Shown here: piece after piece, positions 23,344 to 31,410 of the stretch | Layout: each line of letters opens with the position of its first letter | How positions within the stretch are numbered: the stretch's first letter is position 1 | Origin: an uncultured Clostridia bacterium | GTDB lineage: Bacteria > Bacillota > Clostridia > Christensenellales > UBA3700 | DNA: 34,465 nucleotides | Direction: 5' to 3' | Assembly: GCA_944380395.1 (NCBI GenBank) | Contig: CALWHM010000019.1 | Span: 1 to 34,465 of the forward strand | Position numbers and translations under genes: made by a program | The notes under the pieces: generated by a model | What the model was told of the DNA's origin: nothing | The model's input: only the letters and a program-made list of their open reading frames with translations | Databases searched by the model: none

Positions 23344-24438
23344 GTGAACGGCTCAGACCTGCAGTATCTTTGCGGCATTATCGGCGGACTGTGCGGCATT
23401 CCCACGCGCCTCTACAAAACGGACAAACTCGTCTTTGTGCACAGCACGGCGGATCTGCCGGCAGACCCCATAACCTTGCATTCGGATGAAATATTCAAAA
23501 TAAAAGAGCACGTGGGATACTTCGTGACGCCCGATTTTTTCTACTACGGCGTTATCAATTACAAAGATTACAAGTTGGTGATAGGCCCTGCGCGGCAGGT
23601 CTACGATGACAGAACGCTCACGGACCTTGCCTTCCGTCTGGATGTTCCGCCCGAACAGACAAAAAAATTCATCTCTTCAATGAAATCCGTCATTTGCATG
23701 CCCCTTGAAAGCATTCTTCAAGTGATGATAGCCATGAATTTCGTGCTGAATAAAGAGCGGCTGGGACTTGAAAACGTGGTCATATACGACGAAGATCAGG
23801 AGCGTATGCGCAAAGCGATGGCTCGCGAACAGCTGGATAAGACGATAAAGCAATTCGACGCTTCGGAAGAAACCGTACAGCACAACACCCTTGCCACGGA
23901 GCAGACGATAATGAATATGGTTCGCAAAGGCGACGTGCAGGCGCTGGACGAATGGGCGAAAAACGCGCCCTCTTCGCGCGCGGGCATTATGGCGCCGGAC
24001 CAACTGCGCCAAGTTAAAAACACGCTGATAGTGTCCGCCACCCTGGCTTCGCGCGCCGCCATACGCGGAGGCGTGGACATAGAAGAAGCCCTCACCTTAA
24101 GCGATTCCTACATACAAAAATGCGAACTCACCGGCAACATCACGCAGCTTACCAATCTGCAATTCCTTATGATCCGCGACTTTACCGAACGCGTAAGCCG
24201 CGTGCGCTTCGGCGGCAAGTCCACTCTTGCCAAAGAGGCGGCGAACTACATCCGCCGCCACATTTCAGAGCCGGTCACCTGCGGAAACCTCGACACCCTT
24301 GCGGGCGTAAGCTCCAACCTCAAAGCCAAGCTGGAAGCCATAGGCCTTCAAGTCGCCTACTCCACTCCGCTCGGCATGCACTCCCCCACCGTGTGGCGTA
24401 CCGCCCTCAACGACTTCGTAAAAAACATTTTCAAATAA
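23344..24438 (+). CDS. AraC-type regulator lacking most of its DNA-binding domain
   Basis: 364 residues from a GTG start with a strong ribosome site. Residues 1-300 match the sensor part of clostridial AraC-type regulators: FFYYGVINYKDYKLVIGPAR, KSVICMPLESILQVM, HNTLATEQTIMNMVRKGD, APDQLRQVKNTLIVSATLAS, LSDSYIQKCE and FLMIRDFTERV. EAANYIRRHISEPV begins the usual helix-turn-helix domain, but the next 45 residues (SSNLKAKLEAIGLQVAYSTP...) do not resemble either AraC helix-turn-helix. About 60 expected residues are missing, and no other frame recovers them. The protein may be unable to bind DNA. Its position divergent from the cluster makes it the likely rhamnoside-responsive activator. Confidence 0.82.
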   Translation: MNGSDLQYLCGIIGGLCGIPTRLYKTDKLVFVHSTADLPADPITLHSDEIFKIKEHVGYFVTPDFFYYGVINYKDYKLVIGPARQVYDDRTLTDLAFRLDVPPEQTKKFISSMKSVICMPLESILQVMIAMNFVLNKERLGLENVVIYDEDQERMRKAMAREQLDKTIKQFDASEETVQHNTLATEQTIMNMVRKGDVQALDEWAKNAPSSRAGIMAPDQLRQVKNTLIVSATLASRAAIRGGVDIEEALTLSDSYIQKCELTGNITQLTNLQFLMIRDFTERVSRVRFGGKSTLAKEAANYIRRHISEPVTCGNLDTLAGVSSNLKAKLEAIGLQVAYSTPLGMHSPTVWRTALNDFVKNIFK

Positions 24439-24473
24439 CGCCCACCTGATGTTTGCGACAATTTTTAACTAAA

Positions 24474-24501
24474 AAGGCGGACGGTCGAAACCGTCCGCCT
24501 T
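24474..24501. terminator. Bidirectional terminator between convergent genes
   Basis: A perfect 12-bp stem AAGGCGGACGGT / ACCGTCCGCCTT with a CGAA loop. The minus-strand side has the better T run, so it mainly ends the lipoprotein operon, while also capping the regulator. Confidence 0.92.
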
Positions 24502-24520
24502 GTATTAAATACATAAGTCT

Positions 24521-26773
24521 TTATGCCTGTGAATCGCTTACAGGCGAATTGGATTCGGCAAACGCTCCGTTAGTTGCGGTATAGTAGACAAGATCTTCTT
24601 TTTCGACTTCGTCCACCTTGAACGAACCAGTCCAGCCGAATTTCTCCATATTAGACGATAACGTTGCCGCATCATAATTGACCGTAACGTAAGTTTCGCC
24701 GATAACGTCGCCGCCAGGTTTTCCCGCATAGCCCAATATCTTGCCGGCATAGAAGCTGCCCGCATACTCCTCGGGCAAATCAACGCTGATCTGAGCTGCC
24801 GATGAGCAGTCGTATATCTGAAGTTCAAGACAACCGCTGTACAAATAACCTGCAAGACCGCCTATCTGTACAGCCCCGGACGCAGATGCTACCGTAATAT
24901 TCATTGAAGACTGTTCATCTACAGAACAATTTCTGTAAATATGCTTGCTGACTTCCAGATATCCGACAATACCGCCAATCTGAGCGGTGGAAAGATTTGC
25001 CGTCATATCCACATTTTCGCACTTTATGTTGCTGAACGCTTCATTGCCGCCGCCGATAGCATATCCGAATACGTTACCTGCCATTGCTCTCGTTGCGATT
25101 ATATTTATAGTGCTGTCGGATACGGTTATATCCTTTGCGCGCATACCTATGCTGCCCTGTCCGTTTCTTCCGGCAAGAATACCTACGGTCACAGTGGAAT
25201 CTGCGGCGTCTATATCAACTGCAATATCGGACACTTTCAAATTTTCTATCCACAATACGTCATCGCTTGCAACGACATTGAATATACCTATAAAGTACTG
25301 TCCTGCTTCGAAAACTCCGCTGTCCTTATCTATATACAAATTGGATATGGTATAGCCGTTTCCGTTAAAAGAAGCCTTGAACGGCGTTGCCCACGAACCT
25401 ATACCTTTCCAGCGGTATTTACCGCCAACCAGATTCTCCTGGTCTACCGCCAGCGAGCCGTCGATATTATTGCCAAGTTCGTATTTATAGTTTGCGGAAG
25501 CCGCAATCGTATCGTTAATGGCCTGCAACTCTTCAACGGTAGTTATTGTAACCGTTTTATGCGTAATTGTCAGTGTTACCGTATCGCTCGTTTTGGACAG
25601 AGAGTAGCAATCCGCATTCTCCTTAACGGAATAAGTTACAATCACTTCATAGCTTCCCACATTGATTTGGTTATTGCCTGAATATGAAGCTTCCACGTTT
25701 TCCGGAAGTTGTGTCGCGACCACAGACTTCGCGGTACCGTCATATTCGGTCTGCGTACCATCAAATAAGACGCCGCTCATATCTATTTGCGCCCTGTTGA
25801 CGGACAACGTGGCCATAAATGTTTTATCATTGTAATTTGCATTTCTGATGGTTGCGGTAACCTGTACACTTCCCGGCTTGGTAAGCGAATTGTTTGCAGA
25901 GTAAGCAACGGTAAAGCCTTCCGGCAGTTTTTCCGCACCTGTCAGCGCAAGTTTATGCTCTGTTCCGTCATATGTAAAGGACTTATCCGTAAATGTTATG
26001 CCTTCAAGCATATCTTCGCCCATATCGGCTTTGTTTATCTTCCATTGTAGCGTTACCGGCTTAGCGTCCACCGTTTCCTCATCAAATTGAACAAGGCAAG
26101 TGTAATTATCCGCTTTTATACCCTTATTATTTATCAAAGTGTACTTGATATATTCGGGAAGCGGTTTAAGTTCCACGCTGTGCTCGGTTCCGTCATATGT
26201 AAATTCCGTTGTTTGAAGCGCAATATCGGCTGTATCCACTTTTGCTTTTGTAACCGTCAATGTTGCCGTCATCGGATCGTAAGTATAATTCGGATCCGTG
26301 CTTGTAAAGCTTGCGGTAACTTCCAGCGTACCGGGCTTTGTCAATTTATTTGCGGTATAAGAAACGCTGACACCCTCCGGAAGAGCCCCGCTTATTACAA
26401 GTTCATGCTCGGTTCCGTCATAAGATACTGTCTTGTCTTCAAAAATGACGGCGTCCGCAGAACCTTTTGCCGCAGTAACGGTAAGCGTAGCCTTCATATC
26501 GGGAATGACCACTTTATCGTTTTCATGCGTAAAATGAGCAATCGCCTCCACGCTGCCGACATTGGTTATTTTATTGTTTTCATAGGTGACGGTAACCCCT
26601 TCGGGCAATTCACCGCTTACCGTAAGTTCGTGCTCCGTGCCGTCAAAAACCACTGTCTTGCTTTCAAACTTTACTCCGGACATATCCACTTCCGGAACGC
26701 ACGCTGACAAAGCAAGAGCAATGGTAACCGCGACTATGGCAAGAAGCAGAATAAAAGATACTCTCTTTCTCAT
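24521..26773 (-). CDS. Lipoprotein with five MBG-like repeats and a GLUG-like domain
   Basis: 750 residues. A signal peptide with lipobox LSAC (Cys25) anchors it outside the membrane. Five Ig-like MBG-type repeats follow, each marked by F/YDGTEH or YDGTAK at residues 43, 118, 193, 268 and 344, a strikingly regular 75-residue spacing, with a conserved LPEGVTVTY turn. From about 415 to 720 a beta-helix-like region contains GLUG-type elements (FKASFNGNGYTISNLYID, IGGIVGYLE, IGGLAGYLY). Such proteins are typically stalk-like surface adhesins or glycan binders. The ATG follows GGGGAG and lies 3 bases after the upstream gene's stop, so both are one operon. No catalytic residues are recognised. Confidence 0.9.
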   Translation of the reverse strand: MRKRVSFILLLAIVAVTIALALSACVPEVDMSGVKFESKTVVFDGTEHELTVSGELPEGVTVTYENNKITNVGSVEAIAHFTHENDKVVIPDMKATLTVTAAKGSADAVIFEDKTVSYDGTEHELVISGALPEGVSVSYTANKLTKPGTLEVTASFTSTDPNYTYDPMTATLTVTKAKVDTADIALQTTEFTYDGTEHSVELKPLPEYIKYTLINNKGIKADNYTCLVQFDEETVDAKPVTLQWKINKADMGEDMLEGITFTDKSFTYDGTEHKLALTGAEKLPEGFTVAYSANNSLTKPGSVQVTATIRNANYNDKTFMATLSVNRAQIDMSGVLFDGTQTEYDGTAKSVVATQLPENVEASYSGNNQINVGSYEVIVTYSVKENADCYSLSKTSDTVTLTITHKTVTITTVEELQAINDTIAASANYKYELGNNIDGSLAVDQENLVGGKYRWKGIGSWATPFKASFNGNGYTISNLYIDKDSGVFEAGQYFIGIFNVVASDDVLWIENLKVSDIAVDIDAADSTVTVGILAGRNGQGSIGMRAKDITVSDSTINIIATRAMAGNVFGYAIGGGNEAFSNIKCENVDMTANLSTAQIGGIVGYLEVSKHIYRNCSVDEQSSMNITVASASGAVQIGGLAGYLYSGCLELQIYDCSSAAQISVDLPEEYAGSFYAGKILGYAGKPGGDVIGETYVTVNYDAATLSSNMEKFGWTGSFKVDEVEKEDLVYYTATNGAFAESNSPVSDSQA

Positions 26774-26776
26774 TTT

Positions 26777-29700
26777 TTACTCCCCTGTTTTACTTTTTAT
26801 TATATTATCCGTAGACCAGCTCTCCCAATCTCTGCTGCCGATCACGGTCATAATATTTTTTACTGTGGTCGCCGCGTCCGTACCGTCTTGTTGCATTTTT
26901 TGCTCAAAAGTTATTTGCTTGCCGTCTGTACTCTGCCATTTAAGCGTCTTCAAATACTTTTCCGCAACGGTAAAGGATGATGCGGTGTCAATATATTTAT
27001 ACACTTCATATGCAGGTTTCTTGTCCATTTTCGGGTCGCCGTTATTATATCTGAAATATTTCAGCAATCCGAATCTCGCATTGTTCAGCGCCTCTTCTTC
27101 CACATCCCAGCCTCTGTAATATATGAATGCCTTTACGCTTTCAAGATTAGCGCTCTTATAGTAAGCATAGGCAAGATTTCCCGCTTGAATATTCATATCC
27201 TTCTCGGAATTCGTATAAGAAGATAGTCCGCCCTCGGTAATATATACAGAACGCACCTGTCCGTTTACAAGCATATCCTCGCTATGCAGGTAATCGTCCA
27301 TTACCTCCAAATTCGTATATGTTATCAACGAAGAAGTTTCATAGCTGTCTGTCATTCCGGACGCCACTCCGGTTGTTGTATCATGAAGCAGCATTTCGCT
27401 GTACTGCAAATAATATCCGTAAGGATGCGCCGCAATGCCCCAATCGAAATCGCCCTGCGCTTTAGACCGAGTGTTAAGTCCGTCCAATATGGCTTTGGGA
27501 GAATATGTGTGCTCACTGGTTTCAAGTTTCAGCTGTGTTGCCGATTGCGCCCAATAGTGCGCAAAAGACGTAAGCACTTGATTCTGCGCTTTATATTTTT
27601 TAACCGCCAGGTTTGCTATTCGCAAAAGCCGGTAATACTCATCGGTATATACAGATGTGGAAAGCGGCGACTCATCTACATCGGTCATGGAATTCCATTT
27701 CATGGAAAGATCCACTTCGTTTCCTATGACATATGTCTCCACTTGTCCGCAATAATCGTTGTCCTCAGGATCTCTGGAATATCTTTCCGCAAGAAACTCA
27801 AACAATGCCAAAATATAATTGTAGCTGCGCTGCGTGCTTGTATTGAGCGCATATACGACAGACTCTGCCGTATCGTTATACAGCCTTGCGGATTCATAAT
27901 GCAGAAAATAAGGGGATCCCAATTGATTATCCATGCCCAAATTTATAGAATAGACCACCAATGTAACTTTTGCTCCCAAATCGGTAAAGTTTTTGATCGC
28001 CCCGTCAAGTTCTTCGACCGTCTCTTTCCAGAAGAAATAATCCGTGCCGTTCACGGTATGCTTATATGTGTTTTCGTCGTTATACCTGTTTATAAAATAA
28101 TTTTCATACACCGTGCCATCGGTGCCAACATCTTCTCTGGGCATAATAAAGTCGATAAGAGGAAGATTGACCTTAACATGTCCCAACCCCAAATCTTCTA
28201 TAAATATTTTATTTATTTCCTTCGTTTCGTTATCGGCAGCATTATCCGTACCTACAAATAAACCTTTTATACTGTCGGTCTGCACGGCGCTTACTTCATA
28301 TTCCGCGTCTATTTCCGTAGCATAAAATGGACCCGCCAATACCTCCTGATTTTGAACAACATAGTATTTATAATAAAGCATGTCGGTTCCGGTTTTCCCA
28401 CCGATATAGCGATCCAATACCACGTCGCTCTTTATCCCGCAGAAATAGTATCCCACATTATAATCCGCAACTGCCACTTGCATATCAACTTCCGTAACGG
28501 AAACACCGCGATAATCTTCATTCGGTAAATATGTGTAAGAAGGAAGCGCTATCACGTTGGCAATGCCTGCGCTACCCACGTCGTTTATTTGCAACGTTAT
28601 ATCGGAAGACGACACATGGACCTCTATTTTATCTTTGTAATCACGATCGACAGACCAAATCGCAACCAAATGACTGTCCTGTCTTATCTCCCAAAAATCG
28701 CCCGATGTCGCCACTATCTGTGAAGTATCCGTATTATACCATGTGACAAACTCACTTCCGTCCTTTGTCGGCACCGGCAGCGAATACGACACCCCGTATT
28801 CCATTTCCGCCACATCGTCGCCTGACAGAGTCCCGCCTTGAGCGTCAAAAAATACATTCACCGTTTCCTTATAATTGATATGTACCGCAACCATTACCTC
28901 CGCGCGCACATTCCAATATGTTTCGTCTACGATTATCGATATAAAGCATACGCCTACTTCCGTATTGTTGCCGTCTTCAAATATTTCAAAACGCGCATCT
29001 GCCCTCTCGTCGGAAAGTGTATACTCGGGATATATCGGCTTTCCCGTATAATAAAAATTCTGGTTTCCTTCCGCGGTTATGGTTATAGTTTCCTTATCTT
29101 TTATAACAGCTTTTACCTGTTTTGTATAAGTCTGTCCGTCTATTGTTCCGGAAAGCACCAGTTCGTGTTCTCCTTTTTGCGTAAAGACGTTGTCGCGCGC
29201 CTGTCCGTTCTCTGTGACTGTGACAGGCGAATTAAGCGGTATTGTGTAATAATCCACGCTGTACGAGTCTTGATTTCCGTAATAAAAAACTTGCTCTTCG
29301 GACGCATAAATACCGGGAGCGTTGCTTTCCGCAATTATAACGCAAAACTCCTTGGTGACTGAAGTATAATATTCATCGCCTTCGACATGTACTATAAGAT
29401 TGTATTTTCCGGGTTCCGTAAATACATCGGGCGCACGCTCTCCCGTTTCTTTGATCGTAACGGTGCGTTTCGCGCCTACGGGCGAAATCGTGGATATAAA
29501 ATAATATAGTTTTCCTTCTTGATAATAATATAGTTGGGTTTCCTCCGCCGTAATCTGCGCGGACCGTTTTTCTATCACCACTTTTACGGTTTTCGTGGCG
29601 GCGATATACCCTTCTTTTTCGGCTTTGATCGTAACATCATATTCACCGATTTGCGTAAAAGAATTTTCAACAGCCGATCCGTTGACCGTGAACGTTACAG

Positions 29701-29911
29701 TAACCTCATCGGATGGGGTGACAGTATAACTTATACTATGCGCTTCTCCGTCATAGTAAAAATGAAATTCATCCGCCGCTTCAAGCACTATAGGCGTAGG
29801 CTCCTCAGGTGTTTCGTCATCCTTACACCCTGCAGCCAATATACCTATCGCCGCTATTAAAGACAGTATCACAACAACAAGCGTGATATTACGTAATATC
29901 TTATTTTTCAT
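26777..29911 (-). CDS. Modular lipoprotein with Ig-like repeats and DUF5722-like TIM barrel
   Basis: About 1044 residues from the ATG at 29911, preferred over the adjacent TTG because of spacing to GAGGAG. The lipobox is LAAGC near residue 29. Four Ig-like repeats are marked by FYYDG, YYYQEG, FYYGN and FYYTG near residues 53, 129, 210 and 287. An InlB B-repeat-like module lies at about 350-420 (FFDAQGGTL, FVTWYN). A beta-rich linker follows, and then about 545-1000 a DUF5722-like glycosidase-fold domain with TYVIGNEVD (Glu733), AAHPYGYY (830) and VYITEGGLSS (Glu894). The two glutamates are positioned like the acid/base and nucleophile of clan A glycosidases. It is probably a surface enzyme with its own binding stalk. 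Its substrate is unknown. Confidence 0.88.
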   Translation of the reverse strand: MKNKILRNITLVVVILSLIAAIGILAAGCKDDETPEEPTPIVLEAADEFHFYYDGEAHSISYTVTPSDEVTVTFTVNGSAVENSFTQIGEYDVTIKAEKEGYIAATKTVKVVIEKRSAQITAEETQLYYYQEGKLYYFISTISPVGAKRTVTIKETGERAPDVFTEPGKYNLIVHVEGDEYYTSVTKEFCVIIAESNAPGIYASEEQVFYYGNQDSYSVDYYTIPLNSPVTVTENGQARDNVFTQKGEHELVLSGTIDGQTYTKQVKAVIKDKETITITAEGNQNFYYTGKPIYPEYTLSDERADARFEIFEDGNNTEVGVCFISIIVDETYWNVRAEVMVAVHINYKETVNVFFDAQGGTLSGDDVAEMEYGVSYSLPVPTKDGSEFVTWYNTDTSQIVATSGDFWEIRQDSHLVAIWSVDRDYKDKIEVHVSSSDITLQINDVGSAGIANVIALPSYTYLPNEDYRGVSVTEVDMQVAVADYNVGYYFCGIKSDVVLDRYIGGKTGTDMLYYKYYVVQNQEVLAGPFYATEIDAEYEVSAVQTDSIKGLFVGTDNAADNETKEINKIFIEDLGLGHVKVNLPLIDFIMPREDVGTDGTVYENYFINRYNDENTYKHTVNGTDYFFWKETVEELDGAIKNFTDLGAKVTLVVYSINLGMDNQLGSPYFLHYESARLYNDTAESVVYALNTSTQRSYNYILALFEFLAERYSRDPEDNDYCGQVETYVIGNEVDLSMKWNSMTDVDESPLSTSVYTDEYYRLLRIANLAVKKYKAQNQVLTSFAHYWAQSATQLKLETSEHTYSPKAILDGLNTRSKAQGDFDWGIAAHPYGYYLQYSEMLLHDTTTGVASGMTDSYETSSLITYTNLEVMDDYLHSEDMLVNGQVRSVYITEGGLSSYTNSEKDMNIQAGNLAYAYYKSANLESVKAFIYYRGWDVEEEALNNARFGLLKYFRYNNGDPKMDKKPAYEVYKYIDTASSFTVAEKYLKTLKWQSTDGKQITFEQKMQQDGTDAATTVKNIMTVIGSRDWESWSTDNIIKSKTGE

Positions 29912-29990
29912 CAATTCTCCTCACCACGGCCGAATTTCCATCTCCTTCCATCGTGTTCCGACCGAATATAGTATCATACAATATACTCTT

Positions 29991-30019
29991 ATTATAATCG
30001 CACTGCGTCGAAAAGTCAA
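29991..30019 (-). promoter_or_regulatory. Promoter of the DUF5722/MBG lipoprotein operon
   Basis: On the minus strand: TTGACT, 17 bases, TATAAT. The predicted start near 29984 gives a leader of about 73 bases. Confidence 0.82.
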
Positions 30020-30104
30020 ATATTTTGTCTAATTATAAAAAATCTAAAAATTTTACACATAATATTCTTTTCTTGCAATAAAACTTATTTTTTTCGATAT
30101 CGTA

Positions 30105-30134
30105 TTGCAATACTAGCGCAGTTTAGGCTATAAT
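30105..30134 (+). promoter_or_regulatory. Promoter of the propeller lipoprotein pair
   Basis: TTGCAA, 18 bases, TATAAT, ending 16 bases before the ATG at 30151; GAGG at 30142-30145 is the ribosome site. It is back to back with the minus-strand promoter at 29991-30019. Confidence 0.7.
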
Positions 30135-30150
30135 AGACATTGAGGTATAT

Positions 30151-31407
30151 ATGAAAAAGAAAATTTTGATTTTTTTTGTTTTGACAATAACGGTTATTTT
30201 GTCGGCGGTATTTTTTGCCTGTAAGGACGACGAACCTCTTCCCGATCAGCCCGAAGAAACAGCACCTCTTACGCCCGCAGATGAAACTTTTTTGTTCGAT
30301 TTGCTTGGCGCCGATAAAAACGCAAGTGACGCGACGGTCAAATTAATGCCGGCCCCGTACGGCGACAGCCTTGCTTCTCTGAATACCGAGCTACTGTCTT
30401 TAACGGCAGATCACGATAAAGATTCCGACATTTATTCCCTGTATTATTGTGTAAAAGAATCAACTAGCTATACCGTATACAAAACCATATCGCAAGACGG
30501 CATTACTTGGGACTTCAACGGCAGTAAGGAGCGGTATGTTTCTTCCGACGGAGTTGCCACGATAGTAGCCGGAAATCCCGGGTTTTATGTGGAAAACAAC
30601 GGGGAACTTCGTCTTAAAAGCCTTGACGGAGCACAAAATATCCCTCTCGGATTATCCGGATCTGTTTGCTCGGCTTTTTTCGCAAACGGAAAATATCTGA
30701 TATATGCCGTAACAGAAAGCGGTATTACGAATCTTTGCATTGTGCAAAACAACACTCCGTCCGTAACAACGGTTGAAGACAATATCGCCTCTTCTTATTC
30801 CGCAGGGAAATATGTGTTCGAATACGGAGATAAATATTTGTCTTTAAACAAAAGAAGTGCGAATGGTTCGCAGGATTTTACGGTTTCGTATAGTCTTGAC
30901 GGAAAAGCATTCTCATCTTTTAACGGCGCCTATATCGCCGCGGATCGCGATCCTGCTTCCTCTAACGGAATGCGTCAATGCTCAAGATTCGTCGCAAACG
31001 GCGCATTTGATGTAGTGAGCGACAACGCCAATCAAGACAAAAGTTTCGGCATATACTTATATGAAGTAAAAAACGGAGTTACTACGCTTAGACTGTTTAA
31101 GCTAAGACAAGGCGGTGTTGCGGCTCTTTACGGGAATTTAGACGGTGCTACGGTAACAACGGCTAATATCCAAGCGCAAGCAGTGTCTCTTATTCTCAAC
31201 TACCAAACGGGAGCAGCCGGATATATTGACTTGGAAATTTTTAATAAAAACGGCACTTCCGTATTTAATATCCATATTCCTAGGGGCAACTACACTGCCT
31301 ACAACATTGCGTTGAGCGGTGAAGCGATATCGGCTTTCGGTGACGGCGCCGTTATCAAAATGCGCTTATATGACGCTTATCTTTACGACATACGCGCGGA
31401 GGGCTGA
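30151..31407 (+). CDS. Lipoprotein, divergent beta-propeller-like, paralogue of the next gene
   Basis: 418 residues with a signal peptide and lipobox FFAC (Cys24), then an acidic Pro-rich linker (KDDEPLPDQPEE). The middle is beta-rich with short blade-like pieces (YSLYYCVKES, YTVYKTISQDGITWDFNG, FTVSYSLDGKAFSSF) typical of five-bladed propellers related to GH43/GH32-type folds. The blades are degenerate, and I do not see a full set of catalytic acids. The last 75 residues (SLILNYQTGAAGYIDLEIF, NIALSGEAISAFGDGAVIKM) match the C-terminus of the downstream protein. It may bind rather than cleave the same glycan. It is 3 bases upstream of its partner, in one operon. Confidence 0.8.
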   Translation: MKKKILIFFVLTITVILSAVFFACKDDEPLPDQPEETAPLTPADETFLFDLLGADKNASDATVKLMPAPYGDSLASLNTELLSLTADHDKDSDIYSLYYCVKESTSYTVYKTISQDGITWDFNGSKERYVSSDGVATIVAGNPGFYVENNGELRLKSLDGAQNIPLGLSGSVCSAFFANGKYLIYAVTESGITNLCIVQNNTPSVTTVEDNIASSYSAGKYVFEYGDKYLSLNKRSANGSQDFTVSYSLDGKAFSSFNGAYIAADRDPASSNGMRQCSRFVANGAFDVVSDNANQDKSFGIYLYEVKNGVTTLRLFKLRQGGVAALYGNLDGATVTTANIQAQAVSLILNYQTGAAGYIDLEIFNKNGTSVFNIHIPRGNYTAYNIALSGEAISAFGDGAVIKMRLYDAYLYDIRAEG

Positions 31408-31410
31408 GTA

